A stretch of 64,000 nt of DNA. Source: CAWGXZ01 sp963826695 (GTDB lineage Bacteria; Pseudomonadota; Gammaproteobacteria; Burkholderiales; Burkholderiaceae_C). Location of the stretch: NCBI GenBank assembly GCA_963826695.1, contig CAWGXZ010000001.1, forward strand, positions 1-64,000. Direction: 5' to 3'. The notes beneath the pieces were generated by a model. The model was not told where the DNA came from. It searched no databases and saw only the letters and a list, made by a program, of their open reading frames with translations. Below, in pieces: positions 9,489-17,056 of this stretch. The first letter of the stretch is position 1. Each line of letters opens with the position of its first letter. Made by a program: the position numbers and the translations under genes.

Positions 9489-10887
9489 ATGAACGTCAGC
9501 TTTACGCACCACGGCGCCGTGAATGGCGTCACCGGCTCGTGCCACCGCCTGACGCTGCCCGACGGGCAGGCCGTCCTCGTCGACTGCGGCTTGTTCCAGG
9601 GGGCGGAGACCTCGCCGGACGGCGCCGGGCCCGAGCGGCTGGAGATCGAGTTTCCGCTCGACAAGGTGCGGGCGCTGGTGGTCACGCACGTGCATATCGA
9701 CCACGTCGGGCGCGTGCCGTACCTGCTGGCTGCGGGCTTCAAGGGGCCGATCTATTGCAGCGAGGCTTCGGCGCTGCTGTTGCCGCTGGTGCTGGAAGAC
9801 GCGCTGAAGGTCGGGTTCACGCGCAACGAGGCGCTGATTTCGCGCTTTCTGGCTTTCCTGCGGCAGCAGGTGGTGCCCCTGCCCTACAAGCACTGGCAGA
9901 CGGTGATCGCCGGCACGCCCGGCCTGCGCGTGCGGCTGCAGCCGGCGGGGCACATCCTGGGGTCGGCGTACGTCGAATTCGAGGCCGTGCAGGGTTCGAG
10001 CACGCAGCGGGTGGTGTTTTCGGGCGACCTGGGCGCGCCGTACACGCCCTTGCTGCCGGCGCCGCAGTCGCCGATCGCCGCCGACGTGGTGGTGATGGAA
10101 AGCACCTACGGCGACCGCACGCACGAAAGCCGCAAGACCCGCCGCGAGCGGCTGCAGGCGCTGTGCGAGCACGCCTTCGGCAACGGCGGCACCTTGCTGG
10201 TGCCGGCTTTCAGCATCGGGCGCACGCAGGAGCTGCTGTACGAGCTGGAGGACATCATCCACCGCAACCGGGCGCGGCCTGCGGCGGCGGGCATTGCCTG
10301 GGGCGAGCTGGACATCATCGTCGACTCGCCCCTGGCGGCGGACTTCACCGCCGGCTACGTGCGGCTGAAGCCGCACTGGGACGCCGAGGCGCGCCGCAAG
10401 TGAAACCGCCGGCCGGCATCCGCTTTCGTTCGAGCAGCTCACCACCATCGGCGACCATGCGACGCACCTGCGCACGGTCGAGAAGCTGGCGCGCGGCGGC
10501 CGGCCGGCGATCGTCATCGCCGCCAGCGGCATGTGCAGCGGCGGGCGCATCGTCAACTACCTGAAGGCGATGCTCGGCGACCGGCGGCACGACGTGCTGT
10601 TCTGCGGCTACCAGGCTGCCGGAACGCCAGGCCGCGCCATCCAGACCTACGGGCCGCGCGGCGGCTATGTCGAGCTCGACGGCCAGCGCATCGACATCCG
10701 CGCCGGCATCCACACGCTGGGCGGCTATTCGGCGCACGCCGACCAGAAGGATTTGCTCAACTTCGTCGGCCGCATGCGCACCCCGCCGAAGCAGGTGCGG
10801 CTGGTGCATGGCGACGAGGTGGCGAAACGCACGCTGGCCGGGCTGCTGAGGCAGCGGCATCCGGGGATGGAGGTGGTGGTGCCGTAG
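9489..10887 (+). pseudogene. MBL-fold/beta-CASP RNA-processing-type hydrolase with one frameshift
   Basis: Member of the metallo-beta-lactamase family with a beta-CASP insert (YSH1/CPSF-like, predicted RNA exo- or endonuclease). Seen: zinc motif THVHIDHVGR (H67, H69, D71, H72), VDCGLFQG, GHILGSAYVEFE, FSGDLGAPYTP, MESTYGDRTHE, then the beta-CASP part IVIAASGMCSGGRIVNYLKA and C-terminal GGYSAHADQKDLLNFV, LVHGDE. The frame is broken by one extra T at 10401, which makes AAGTGA. In the partial copy at 11583-12053 the base is absent and the frame continues, so this T is the likely lesion or error. Without it the protein would be about 465 residues, normal for the family. It lies inside the toxin-antitoxin patch. 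Confidence 0.8.
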
Positions 10888-10907
10888 TTACGTGCGTGGC
10901 CGAGGTC

Positions 10908-10921
10908 TTAGCATCAGCTAA
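10908..10921. promoter_or_regulatory. Candidate operator: inverted repeat TTAGC-atca-GCTAA
   Basis: A perfect five-base inverted repeat with a four-base spacer sits 16 bases before the start codon of the Phd-type antitoxin. Phd/YefM antitoxins repress their own operons through short palindromes at this position, so it is a reasonable autoregulatory site. This is inferred from position and symmetry only. Confidence 0.4.
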
Positions 10922-10937
10922 CTTGTGAGGATCTTCC

Positions 10938-11177
10938 ATGCAATCCGTGAACATGCTCGAGGCGAAGTCTTCCCTTTCGCGACTGGTGGACGCCATCGAG
11001 AGGGGCGTGGAAACCGAGGTAATCATCGCTCGCAATGGCCGGCCCGCCGCGCGGCTGGTGCCTTTGGCGAGCCCGCGTGCCGGCAAGCGCCTGGGCGTGG
11101 CTGCGGGGCGGTTCGTCGTGCCCGACAGCATTGACCTTTCAAATCCGCTCGTGGAACAGCTATTCAACGCCCGCTGA
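10938..11177 (+). CDS. Phd/YefM-family antitoxin
   Basis: A 79-residue antitoxin: MQSVNMLEAKSSLSRLVDAI followed by VIIARNGRPAARLVPL is the Phd/YefM DNA-binding and dimerisation fold, and the end SNPLVEQLFNAR is a short acidic/hydrophobic toxin-binding tail. A GAGGA ribosome binding site lies upstream. The toxin GTG begins two bases after this gene's stop, so the pair is a compact operon. The module sits between the intact-length MBL gene and its partial duplicate. The remnant at 8155 is a degenerate relative. Confidence 0.85.
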   Translation: MQSVNMLEAKSSLSRLVDAIERGVETEVIIARNGRPAARLVPLASPRAGKRLGVAAGRFVVPDSIDLSNPLVEQLFNAR

Positions 11178-11178
11178 C

Positions 11179-11565
11179 GTGCGCTTGCTGCTCGATACGC
11201 ACGTGGCGCTTTGGGCGATCGCCGACGACCGGCGCTTGAGCGCGCTCGGCCGGGAGTTGATCGAAGCGCCCGAGAATGTCGTGACGGTCAGCGCCGTCAG
11301 CGTCTGGGAAATTGCGATCAAGTACGCCTTGCGGAAAGGCGACATGCCTCTGTCCGCAGCCCAGGCCTCGAGGTATTTCGCAGAGGCCGGCTACGAGATG
11401 CTGAACGTGACGGCCGCCCATGCGGTCGCTGTAGAAGGCCTGCCGCCGATCCATTCGGACCCATTCGACAGGCTGCTCGTTGCCCAGGCGCTCGCCGAAC
11501 CGCTGCGGCTGCTGACGCACGACGCGACCGTCGCGCGCTATAGCGATTCGATCATCGCGGTGTGA
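11179..11565 (+). CDS. PIN-domain toxin (VapC-like, paired with Phd-type antitoxin)
   Basis: 128 residues from a GTG start at 11179, chosen because the PIN motif begins at once (VRLLLDTHVALW, catalytic D6) and the antitoxin stop lies two bases upstream. Other PIN features: SVSVWEIAIK (conserved Glu), HSDPFDRLLVAQAL (Asp pair) and LLTHDATVARY (final Asp). All four acidic positions are present, so the RNase toxin looks active. Longer ATG starts in this frame would overlap the antitoxin heavily and are unlikely. Confidence 0.85.
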   Translation: MRLLLDTHVALWAIADDRRLSALGRELIEAPENVVTVSAVSVWEIAIKYALRKGDMPLSAAQASRYFAEAGYEMLNVTAAHAVAVEGLPPIHSDPFDRLLVAQALAEPLRLLTHDATVARYSDSIIAV

Positions 11566-11582
11566 ACCGGCGTTCGTGGTGG

Positions 11583-12053
11583 CCTTGCTGGTGCCGGCTT
11601 TCAGCATCGGGCGCACGCAGGAGCTGCTGTACGAGCTGGAGGACATCATCCACCGCAACCGGGCGCGGCCCGCGGCGGCGGGCATTGCCTGGGGCGAGCT
11701 GGACATCATCGTCGACTCGCCCCTGGCGGCGGACTTCACCGCCGGCTACGTGCGTCTGAAGCCGCATTGGGACGCCGAGGCGCGCCGCAAGGAAAGTGCT
11801 GGCCGGCATCCGCTTTCGTTCGAGTAGCTCACCACCATCGGCGACCATGCAACGCACCTGCGCACGGTCGAGAAACTGGCGAGTGGCGGCCGGCCGGCGA
11901 TCGTCATCGCCGCCAGCGGCATGTGCAGCGGCGGGCGCGTCGTCAACTACCTGAAGGCGATGCTCGGCGACCGGCGGCACGACGTGCTGTTCTGCGGCTA
12001 CCAGGCGGCGGGGACGCCCGGTCGCGCCATCCAGAGCTACGGGCCGCGCGGCG
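11583..12053 (+). pseudogene. Partial duplicate of the MBL/beta-CASP gene (copy of 10192-10663)
   Basis: This stretch repeats the central part of the gene at 9489-10887 with about 20 mismatches and one base fewer. It encodes LLVPAFSIGRTQELLYELED through ASGMCSGGRVVNYLKAMLGD to QSYGPRGE and lacks both ends. Its reading frame is open where the main copy is broken (after AEARRK), but it carries its own TAG at 11825-11827 where the main copy has CAG (FEQL). It joins the toxin gene on the left (17 bases after its stop) and runs into the AbrB antitoxin promoter on the right. It cannot make a functional hydrolase. Confidence 0.9.
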
Positions 12054-12071
12054 AACTCATGGATCCTAAAA

Positions 12072-12088
12072 TGACATCGACATTGTCA
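12072..12088. promoter_or_regulatory. Candidate operator TGACA-N7-TGTCA before an AbrB antitoxin
   Basis: The 17-base stretch TGACATCGACATTGTCA has five-base inverted ends and lies 11 bases before the start of the antitoxin at 12100, with the Shine-Dalgarno AAGGGGGA in between. AbrB-type antitoxins bind such sites to repress their operon. Assigned from symmetry and position. Confidence 0.4.
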
Positions 12089-12099
12089 AGGGGGATGTC

Positions 12100-12381
12100 A
12101 TGTCTCGAACCATTACCGTTGACATCGCCGGGCGCATCGTGCTCCCGGTCGACATCAGGCGCAGGCTGAATCTGAGTACCGGTTCGCGCTTGACGCTAGA
12201 TGTGGTGGCTGAACGCATTGAACTGACACCCGAGCCCGAGGCTGGCGAGGGCCTCCAGTCGGTGCCAGGCCAGCGCACGGTATTGAAACCCACCGGCCAG
12301 CCGTTCGACGCAGCGTCGGCCGTACGCGTCGAACGCGATTCGCAGGTGCGACGGGGTGCGGGAAGAGCGGGGCGAAAGTGA
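12100..12381 (+). CDS. AbrB/MazE-family antitoxin
   Basis: A 93-residue protein whose first half is the AbrB swapped-hairpin DNA-binding fold (SRTITVDIAGRIVLPVDIRR, then LNLSTGSRLTLDVVAERIEL). The C-terminal half (TVLKPTGQPFDAASAVRV) is the usual toxin-contacting tail. A strong purine-rich ribosome binding site precedes the ATG. Its stop overlaps the GTG of a PIN toxin gene by four bases (GTGA). The partner toxin is truncated, so this may now be an orphan antitoxin. Confidence 0.82.
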   Translation: MSRTITVDIAGRIVLPVDIRRRLNLSTGSRLTLDVVAERIELTPEPEAGEGLQSVPGQRTVLKPTGQPFDAASAVRVERDSQVRRGAGRAGRK

Positions 12382-12653
12382 GGCGGGCTCTCGATACGTC
12401 GGTGCTGTTGGCTTCTCTCGACCCTGACGAGCCCCGCCATCAGGCATGCGACCGCCTGATGGCAGCCGGAGGACACTGGGTCTACGTCCATGCACTCGCC
12501 GAGACGTTTTCCGTGCTGACCGGTGGCCGACAGGGGCGGCGGCTGGCACCCTCGGTGGCTGTGAGGCTGATCGAAGAAAGTGTGCTGCCGTATGTGCAAG
12601 TGCAAGCGCTGTCGGGGGAGGACGTGATGGGGGCGCTTGCGGTGGTGCCGTGA
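12378..12653 (+). pseudogene. PIN-domain toxin VapC, probably truncated at the C-terminus
   Basis: Starts with GTG at 12378 and reads RRALDTSVLLASLDPDEPRH (first catalytic Asp), HALAETFSVLTG (conserved Glu) and ends QALSGEDVMGALAVVP after 91 residues. VapC proteins are normally about 125-140 residues and should carry two further acidic positions in the missing part. The stop comes where the third helix with its Asp would follow. I therefore treat it as inactive. A novel short PIN protein is the less likely alternative. Confidence 0.65.
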
Positions 12654-12763
12654 ATCTGCTCGTCACGCGTTGAACGCCGCCCCCCGCCCGACAGGTTCAT
12701 GTCGCGGCATAAGCACGCGTTTGATGGCGGCCCTCGTCACTTCCTCGTGCAGGCCAGAGGCGA

Positions 12764-12925
12764 TCACGCCTCGGCGAGCAGTCGAGCGCCGCTGACTTTG
12801 GCGGCGGCTTTGTCGAATGTCCACAGGGGCTGCTCACCGGCCTGGGTGGTCAGCGCGGCATGAACACAGTCCGTGAAGTCGGCCCTTCCCTGGCGGAACA
12901 ACTGCAGCGCGACCTCGAGCGCGCG
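12764..12925 (-). pseudogene. Duplicated 3' fragment of vapC (copy of 8709-8870)
   Basis: 162 bases align without gaps to the end of the vapC gene at 8709-9113, with about 14 mismatches by eye. The encoded piece keeps ALEVALQLFRQG, an ADFTDCVHAAL form of the Asp motif, and LWTFDKAAAKVSGARLLAEA with its stop. There is no start or N-terminal half. The right edge falls abruptly at GCGCG, where another vapC fragment on the opposite strand begins 14 bases on. It marks a recombination product within the toxin-antitoxin patch. Confidence 0.85.
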
Positions 12926-12939
12926 GTATCCCAGAGCCG

Positions 12940-13110
12940 ATGATCCTGCTCGACACCAACATCTGCATCTACATCATCAACGCCCGGCCGCCAGCGGTGC
13001 TGGCGCGCTTTCAGCAATACCGGCTGGGCGACATCGGCCTGTGCAGCGTGGTGGCGGCTGAACTGGCCTACGGCGTGACGATCACGTCGCGGGCTTGCAC
13101 GGCGCCTTGA
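12940..13110 (+). pseudogene. N-terminal fragment of a VapC (tRNA-fMet endonuclease-like) toxin
   Basis: The ATG at 12940 opens MILLDTNICIYIINARPPAV, with the first catalytic Asp and the D-T-N-I-C-I-Y-I signature common to the VapC group that cuts initiator tRNA. It continues to VVAAELAYGV with the conserved Glu. After ITSRACTAP it stops at 56 residues, less than half the normal length, and no continuation was found in other frames. It is a fragment without antitoxin and surely inactive. Confidence 0.75.
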
Positions 13111-13309
13111 CCTGGCTGCTCGCCTGCGAAGACGACTCTGCAAGAGGTCTGCCCTTCCGGCCTCGAGGCACGGCAGATGTGTCGTTTTTCGCGCCGGAGG
13201 CCAAAGAACGGGCTGCAAACGTCGGCTTGCAGTCACACCGGGACGGTCGCTGCCCCGGGCGAGGGAAACTTTGGCTAAGCTCCGCGGCAGGCTTTCTATG
13301 AGGATTCGC

Positions 13310-14566
13310 ATGCCACGTTACGAGGTCGCCCGCCGCCAGTTGCACGCCATGGGTTGCGGTGCCTGCATCGCTGTTTCGGCGACCGGCGCGGCATGGGCCC
13401 AGGACAGGTCCTACGGCTACGGCGCCAACCAGACGTTCACGCAGGAGTCGAATCTCTATCGCACCCCGAAGGGGCAGCCCGCGACCCGCGACGTGTGGTC
13501 GAGCACGGGGGTGCATGGCGACGTGGCCATGCCGCTCGGCAGGCAACGTTTCTATGTCGACGGCGACATCCGCGAGAACCGCTATCGCGACAACACCGTG
13601 CTCGACAACCGAAGCCACGAGATCGACGTCGGCATGGACTGGGCGACCGCCCAGCGGCTGTCCGGAAAGGTGAACTACGCGGCAGGCGAGCACCTGGCAC
13701 CGTTCAGCCTGGATGGGCGCGCGCGCACCACGCGGAAGAACATTCTGAAAAACCGTGAATTGAACGCCCTCGCTCGCATGGGCCTGGTGACCCGGCTTTC
13801 GGTTGAGGCTTCGGGGCAACGGCGGCAGATCGATTACTCCGCGCCGGAATACGCAACCTTGAACTACGAACAGGACCAGGGCACCTTGGGGCTGCGTTAC
13901 AGCCCCGACGCGTCGTTGACGCTGGGCGTGGGGGTTCGACGTGCCAAGGGCCGCTACCCCCGGTACCGGCTGACCGGCCCGGGAACCTACCTGAGCGACC
14001 GCTACACCCGCAACGACGCCGATTTGCTGGCGACCTGGAAGCCCACGGGGCGCAGCACTTTCGAGGGCAGGCTGAGCTACGGCCGGCAACGAAATCGCGA
14101 GGCGACCCAACGCGACTTTTCCGCGGCGACGGGGTCGCTGAGCTGGTCCTATCAGCCGACCGGGAAGCTGAACCTCACCACCCGCTTCATCCGCGATACC
14201 GGCGCAGAGACCCGCTTCGCGGAGTCGATCAACAGCGCTGCCCTGGCCGCCGGCAACGACATCAGCCGGCTGAGCACGGGAATCCAGTTGGCGGCAAGCT
14301 ACGACGCCACCGCGAAGGTGCGGCTGAACGCCGCCTTCAACCGCACCCAGCGGACGCTGATCGACACGCTGGCGGCAAGCGGCGCTACCGGCACGGCCGG
14401 CCGGGACAACACGACGGCTGCCTCGCTGGGGGCACGCTATGCCCCCAACCGCAATTGGAGCCTGGGCTGCAGTGTCGCCAGGGAATCGCGCAGCAGCGAA
14501 TCGACGTTTTCGTATGCCTACCGGTCGAACATCGTGCAGTGTTCGGCCGAGTTTCTGGTCTTCTGA
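13310..14566 (+). CDS. Outer-membrane beta-barrel protein, EpsL-like exopolysaccharide export porin
   Basis: A 418-residue secreted protein. The start ATG 13310 is chosen over 13271 and 13298 because GAGGA lies at ideal distance before it. Twin Arg then GCGACIAVSATGAAWAQD gives a signal peptide with an A-W-A cleavage site. The rest alternates polar and hydrophobic residues with many Tyr and Arg (YGYGANQTFTQESNLYRTPK, GLRYSPDASLTLGVGVRRAK) and ends with the barrel-type terminal aromatic residue (SAEFLVF). This resembles the EpsL family of exosortase-linked polysaccharide loci. It leads a rightward exopolysaccharide cluster. The barrel prediction is strong; the EpsL label is by resemblance. Confidence 0.7.
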   Translation: MPRYEVARRQLHAMGCGACIAVSATGAAWAQDRSYGYGANQTFTQESNLYRTPKGQPATRDVWSSTGVHGDVAMPLGRQRFYVDGDIRENRYRDNTVLDNRSHEIDVGMDWATAQRLSGKVNYAAGEHLAPFSLDGRARTTRKNILKNRELNALARMGLVTRLSVEASGQRRQIDYSAPEYATLNYEQDQGTLGLRYSPDASLTLGVGVRRAKGRYPRYRLTGPGTYLSDRYTRNDADLLATWKPTGRSTFEGRLSYGRQRNREATQRDFSAATGSLSWSYQPTGKLNLTTRFIRDTGAETRFAESINSAALAAGNDISRLSTGIQLAASYDATAKVRLNAAFNRTQRTLIDTLAASGATGTAGRDNTTAASLGARYAPNRNWSLGCSVARESRSSESTFSYAYRSNIVQCSAEFLVF

Positions 14567-14641
14567 CGTGCGCTGCGTGACGCGCAAACGCAGGTCTGCG
14601 CAGTTGTGGGCGCAGTGAGTACTTCTGCGACCCTGCGCGGC

Positions 14642-15040
14642 ATGCGCCGCTCGATCGCAGGGCTGGTGGTGGCTGCCCTGCTCACCGGCGGCGCGAACGG
14701 CGTGCAGGCGCAGCTGATCAGTGCCGAAGCCGTTGCCATGGCGGGCATGACCGAGCCGCTTGCAAACGAACGCGAACGGCTGCTCGGTGCGGTCGAGCGA
14801 GTGGAGGTGGCGGCGGCTCTGGCGGCGCGAGGCGTCGACCCGGAACAGGCGCGGCAGCGATTGATGGCGTTGACCGACGCCGAAGCCGCCGAGCTGGCTG
14901 AACAGATGGACGCCGCACCGGCGGGGGCATATTGGTTATCGCCCTTTTTCGTCGCGTCGCTCGTGGTCGCTTTGCTGTACGTGGTCAGCCGACTGGATCT
15001 GATCGACCGCCTGTGGGAAGCCTGGTTTCTCAAGCGCTAG
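14642..15040 (+). CDS. PA2779-family membrane protein
   Basis: A 132-residue protein with an N-terminal signal peptide (MRRSIAGLVVAALLTGGANG to VQAQ), a soluble helical middle (REDV-like ERVEVAAALAARGVDPEQAR and LMALTDAEAAELAEQMDAAP) and a C-terminal transmembrane helix (FFVASLVVALLYVVSRLDL). This order matches the PA2779 family of unknown function. A longer start at 14606 exists but would bury the signal peptide; neither has a clear ribosome binding site. It follows the EpsL-like gene by 75 bases, so it may share its transcript. Confidence 0.62.
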   Translation: MRRSIAGLVVAALLTGGANGVQAQLISAEAVAMAGMTEPLANERERLLGAVERVEVAAALAARGVDPEQARQRLMALTDAEAAELAEQMDAAPAGAYWLSPFFVASLVVALLYVVSRLDLIDRLWEAWFLKR

Positions 15041-15198
15041 CCGGTGCGGGCCGGTATTAGTTCACGCCCCGGCCGATTCGTTTTAGGCAACTGCCCCCCC
15101 AAGACTGGGCCCGACTGGGATGGGGACGGGGGCAAAAGCAGGCCTTTTAGCCCGGTGGAGAGATGCTGGCGCTCCCGAATATGTGCGCCCTGCCCGAA

Positions 15199-15227
15199 TT
15201 GCATCTGTCGTAGGGTTTTGTTACTGT
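15199..15227 (+). promoter_or_regulatory. Candidate sigma70-type promoter before the small secreted protein
   Basis: TTGCAT (15199-15204) and TACTGT (15222-15227) are 17 bases apart and precede an AT-rich leader with a GAGGAAA ribosome binding site. Match to consensus is only moderate. The 226-base gap in which it lies holds nothing else recognisable apart from a poly-C run. Confidence 0.35.
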
Positions 15228-15266
15228 TGCAGCCGCTTTCTTTTTTAACCACCCGAGGAAATCCCA

Positions 15267-15530
15267 ATGAACATTCAATCACTCGCCGCAGCCCTTGCGC
15301 TTGGGGTCGCCATGGGCCTCGCAGCGCCCAGCAGCAGCTTTGCGGCCGAATTCGAGGCGGCGGCAAAGCCCAAGCCAGAGAGCTGCGAAAAGAAGAAGAA
15401 GGCCTGCAAAGGCGACCATCCGTCGAGAGAGCTGAAGCAGCAGTGCGAAGCCCAGTTCAAGCGGTGCAAGCTCGACGAACATTGCGTCAAGCACCCGCGA
15501 GAGAAGAAGTGCCGGCCGGTCAGCAATTGA
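15267..15530 (+). CDS. Small secreted cysteine-rich protein of unknown function
   Basis: 87 residues with a clear signal peptide (MNIQSLAAALALGVAMGLAA, cleavage after SSFAA) and GAGGAAAT as ribosome binding site. The mature part is about 60 residues, very rich in Lys and with six Cys (ESCEKKKKAC, QQCEAQFKRC, EHCVKH, KKCRP), enough for three disulfides. I do not recognise a family. It lies between the PA2779-family gene and the polysaccharide polymerase/ligase gene, on the same strand. A role in the periplasm or at the cell surface is inferred from the signal peptide only. Confidence 0.72.
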   Translation: MNIQSLAAALALGVAMGLAAPSSSFAAEFEAAAKPKPESCEKKKKACKGDHPSRELKQQCEAQFKRCKLDEHCVKHPREKKCRPVSN

Positions 15531-15646
15531 TTGCGAAAGCTGCGGCAGCCTGTGTTCAGCCGAACAGGCTGCAGTAGCTTCGATGCGGGGTTGCCCTGAC
15601 ACTCCGCTCTGAAGGCCGCTCGATCCACCGGGCGCTCTTCCTCGCT

Positions 15647-17056
15647 TTGCTGGCGCTCGTCGTCTGTGCGCCGCTACCTCTCGGGGGCAGAAATGCCTGG
15701 TCGCTCGCTGTGCTTGCCATGGCGACATGGGGCCTGCTGGTACTGGCCGCCGTCTACCGTGCACTGCACCAGCGCGATCTCGCGCGTGGGCTCGCCGCCG
15801 CCGGATGGCCGATAGCCTGTCTGGCAGCGTTTTGCGGCTGGGTCGGCGTTCAGTTGCTGCAGCTGGAGCCCGCGTTTCGCAGCTGGTTCACCGGCACCGC
15901 ATCGACGGCAGGGCCGATCTCGGTCGATCCCACGTCGACGCGCGTTTTTCTGCTGACTGCGCTCACCCATCTGGGCGGCTTTCTCGCCACGCTGCTGCTC
16001 GTGCAGGGGCGACGACGCCTGCTGGCACTTGCGGCCGCGCTGGTCGTGAGTGGGCTGTTCCAGTCGACGGTCGCTGTGGGTCTGCTCGCCTACGGCCAGG
16101 AGTACGTCTACCTCGGCGAAGCCTTCGTGCCGGACCGCGCGTTGGGCACCTTTACCAACACGGATCACCTGGCGAACTATCTGGCGCTGTGCCTGTCGGT
16201 CGGGCTGGGTTTGTTGATTGCGCGCTTCGAGCCGCAAACGCCGGCGCGCAACCGCACCGAGCAATGGCTTCGGCTGCTGAAGTTCGTGATGTCGACCAAG
16301 ATGCTGTTGCGGCTGATGCTGATCGTGATGGTGATTGCGCTGGTGCTGACGCGCTCGCGGATGGGCAATCTCGCCTTCTTCACGTCGCTGCTGCTGGTGG
16401 GCGCCCTGCTCGCCTGGCGCTCACCGCAGTTGCGGCGCCCGGCCATGTGGCTGGTGGGGAGCCTGATCGTCGTCGACGTGGTCGTGGTCGGGCAATGGGT
16501 CGGGCTCGACCGGGTGGTGCAGCGCCTGGAGAACACGGCGATCACCGACGAGGGCAGGCCGGCTTCGCGCGGCGAGGAAACATTCGAACAGCGCCAGGCC
16601 GGCGCCCGCGACGCGCTCGCCATGATTCGCCAAAGGCCGCTTGCGGGCTTCGGCGGTGGCACTTTCTATGCAGTATTCCCCGCTTTCAAGGGCCCGGCCG
16701 CCTACGGCGGCAGCTACGATCACACCCACAACGATTACGTGGAAATCGCTGCAGACACGGGTCTGGTCGGGCTTGCCTTGCTGATGGCCGTGGTGGCACT
16801 TTCCGCACGGCGGATCGCAAGGCTGATGGACGACGGTGAGCCCCGGCATCACCGCGGTTTGGCAACCGGCCTGGCCATGGCGGTGTGCGTGATGGTCATG
16901 CATTCGTTGGTCGATTTCTCTTTGCAAGTTCCAGCGAATGCGCTGACTTTCACCGTGCTGCTGGCGGCGGCCTGGAGCATGAAGCCCCGGCGCCGCCGCG
17001 CTGTCTCCCGCCGATCGCCGGCCGACCGACCTGCCGAGCTTCACCTGGCAACCTGA
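15647..17056 (+). CDS. O-antigen ligase/Wzy-type polymerase family membrane protein
   Basis: About 470 residues with ten or more hydrophobic segments (for example LALVVCAPLPLGGRNAW, LLALAAALVVSGLFQS, LMLIVMVIALVLTRSRMGNL, LLMAVVALSARRIARLM). The large periplasmic loop carries ARDALAMIRQRPLAGFGGG and HTHNDYVEIAADTGLVGL, the Wzy_C signature. It probably polymerises or transfers exopolysaccharide repeat units. The start is uncertain: the frame is open from 15578 without ATG or GTG, and TTG 15647 has no ribosome binding site, so an indel near the start is possible. The stop overlaps the next ATG by one base. Confidence 0.8.
   Translation: MLALVVCAPLPLGGRNAWSLAVLAMATWGLLVLAAVYRALHQRDLARGLAAAGWPIACLAAFCGWVGVQLLQLEPAFRSWFTGTASTAGPISVDPTSTRVFLLTALTHLGGFLATLLLVQGRRRLLALAAALVVSGLFQSTVAVGLLAYGQEYVYLGEAFVPDRALGTFTNTDHLANYLALCLSVGLGLLIARFEPQTPARNRTEQWLRLLKFVMSTKMLLRLMLIVMVIALVLTRSRMGNLAFFTSLLLVGALLAWRSPQLRRPAMWLVGSLIVVDVVVVGQWVGLDRVVQRLENTAITDEGRPASRGEETFEQRQAGARDALAMIRQRPLAGFGGGTFYAVFPAFKGPAAYGGSYDHTHNDYVEIAADTGLVGLALLMAVVALSARRIARLMDDGEPRHHRGLATGLAMAVCVMVMHSLVDFSLQVPANALTFTVLLAAAWSMKPRRRRAVSRRSPADRPAELHLAT

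Noticed and set aside
8155..13110. Integron or insertion sequence as the cause of the toxin-antitoxin patch
   Set aside because: No integrase, transposase, attC-like palindromes or matching inverted ends were found around the modules.
13172..13192. GGCACG-type sequence before the EpsL-like gene, possible sigma54 promoter
   Set aside because: The second half does not supply the TTGC element at the right spacing, so it falls short of the consensus.
13082..14587. 501-codon open frame on the minus strand
   Set aside because: It lies antisense to the EpsL-like gene, which has a signal peptide, a good ribosome binding site and barrel-type sequence. The minus reading is Arg/Gly/Ala-rich without motifs, typical of antisense frames in GC-rich DNA.
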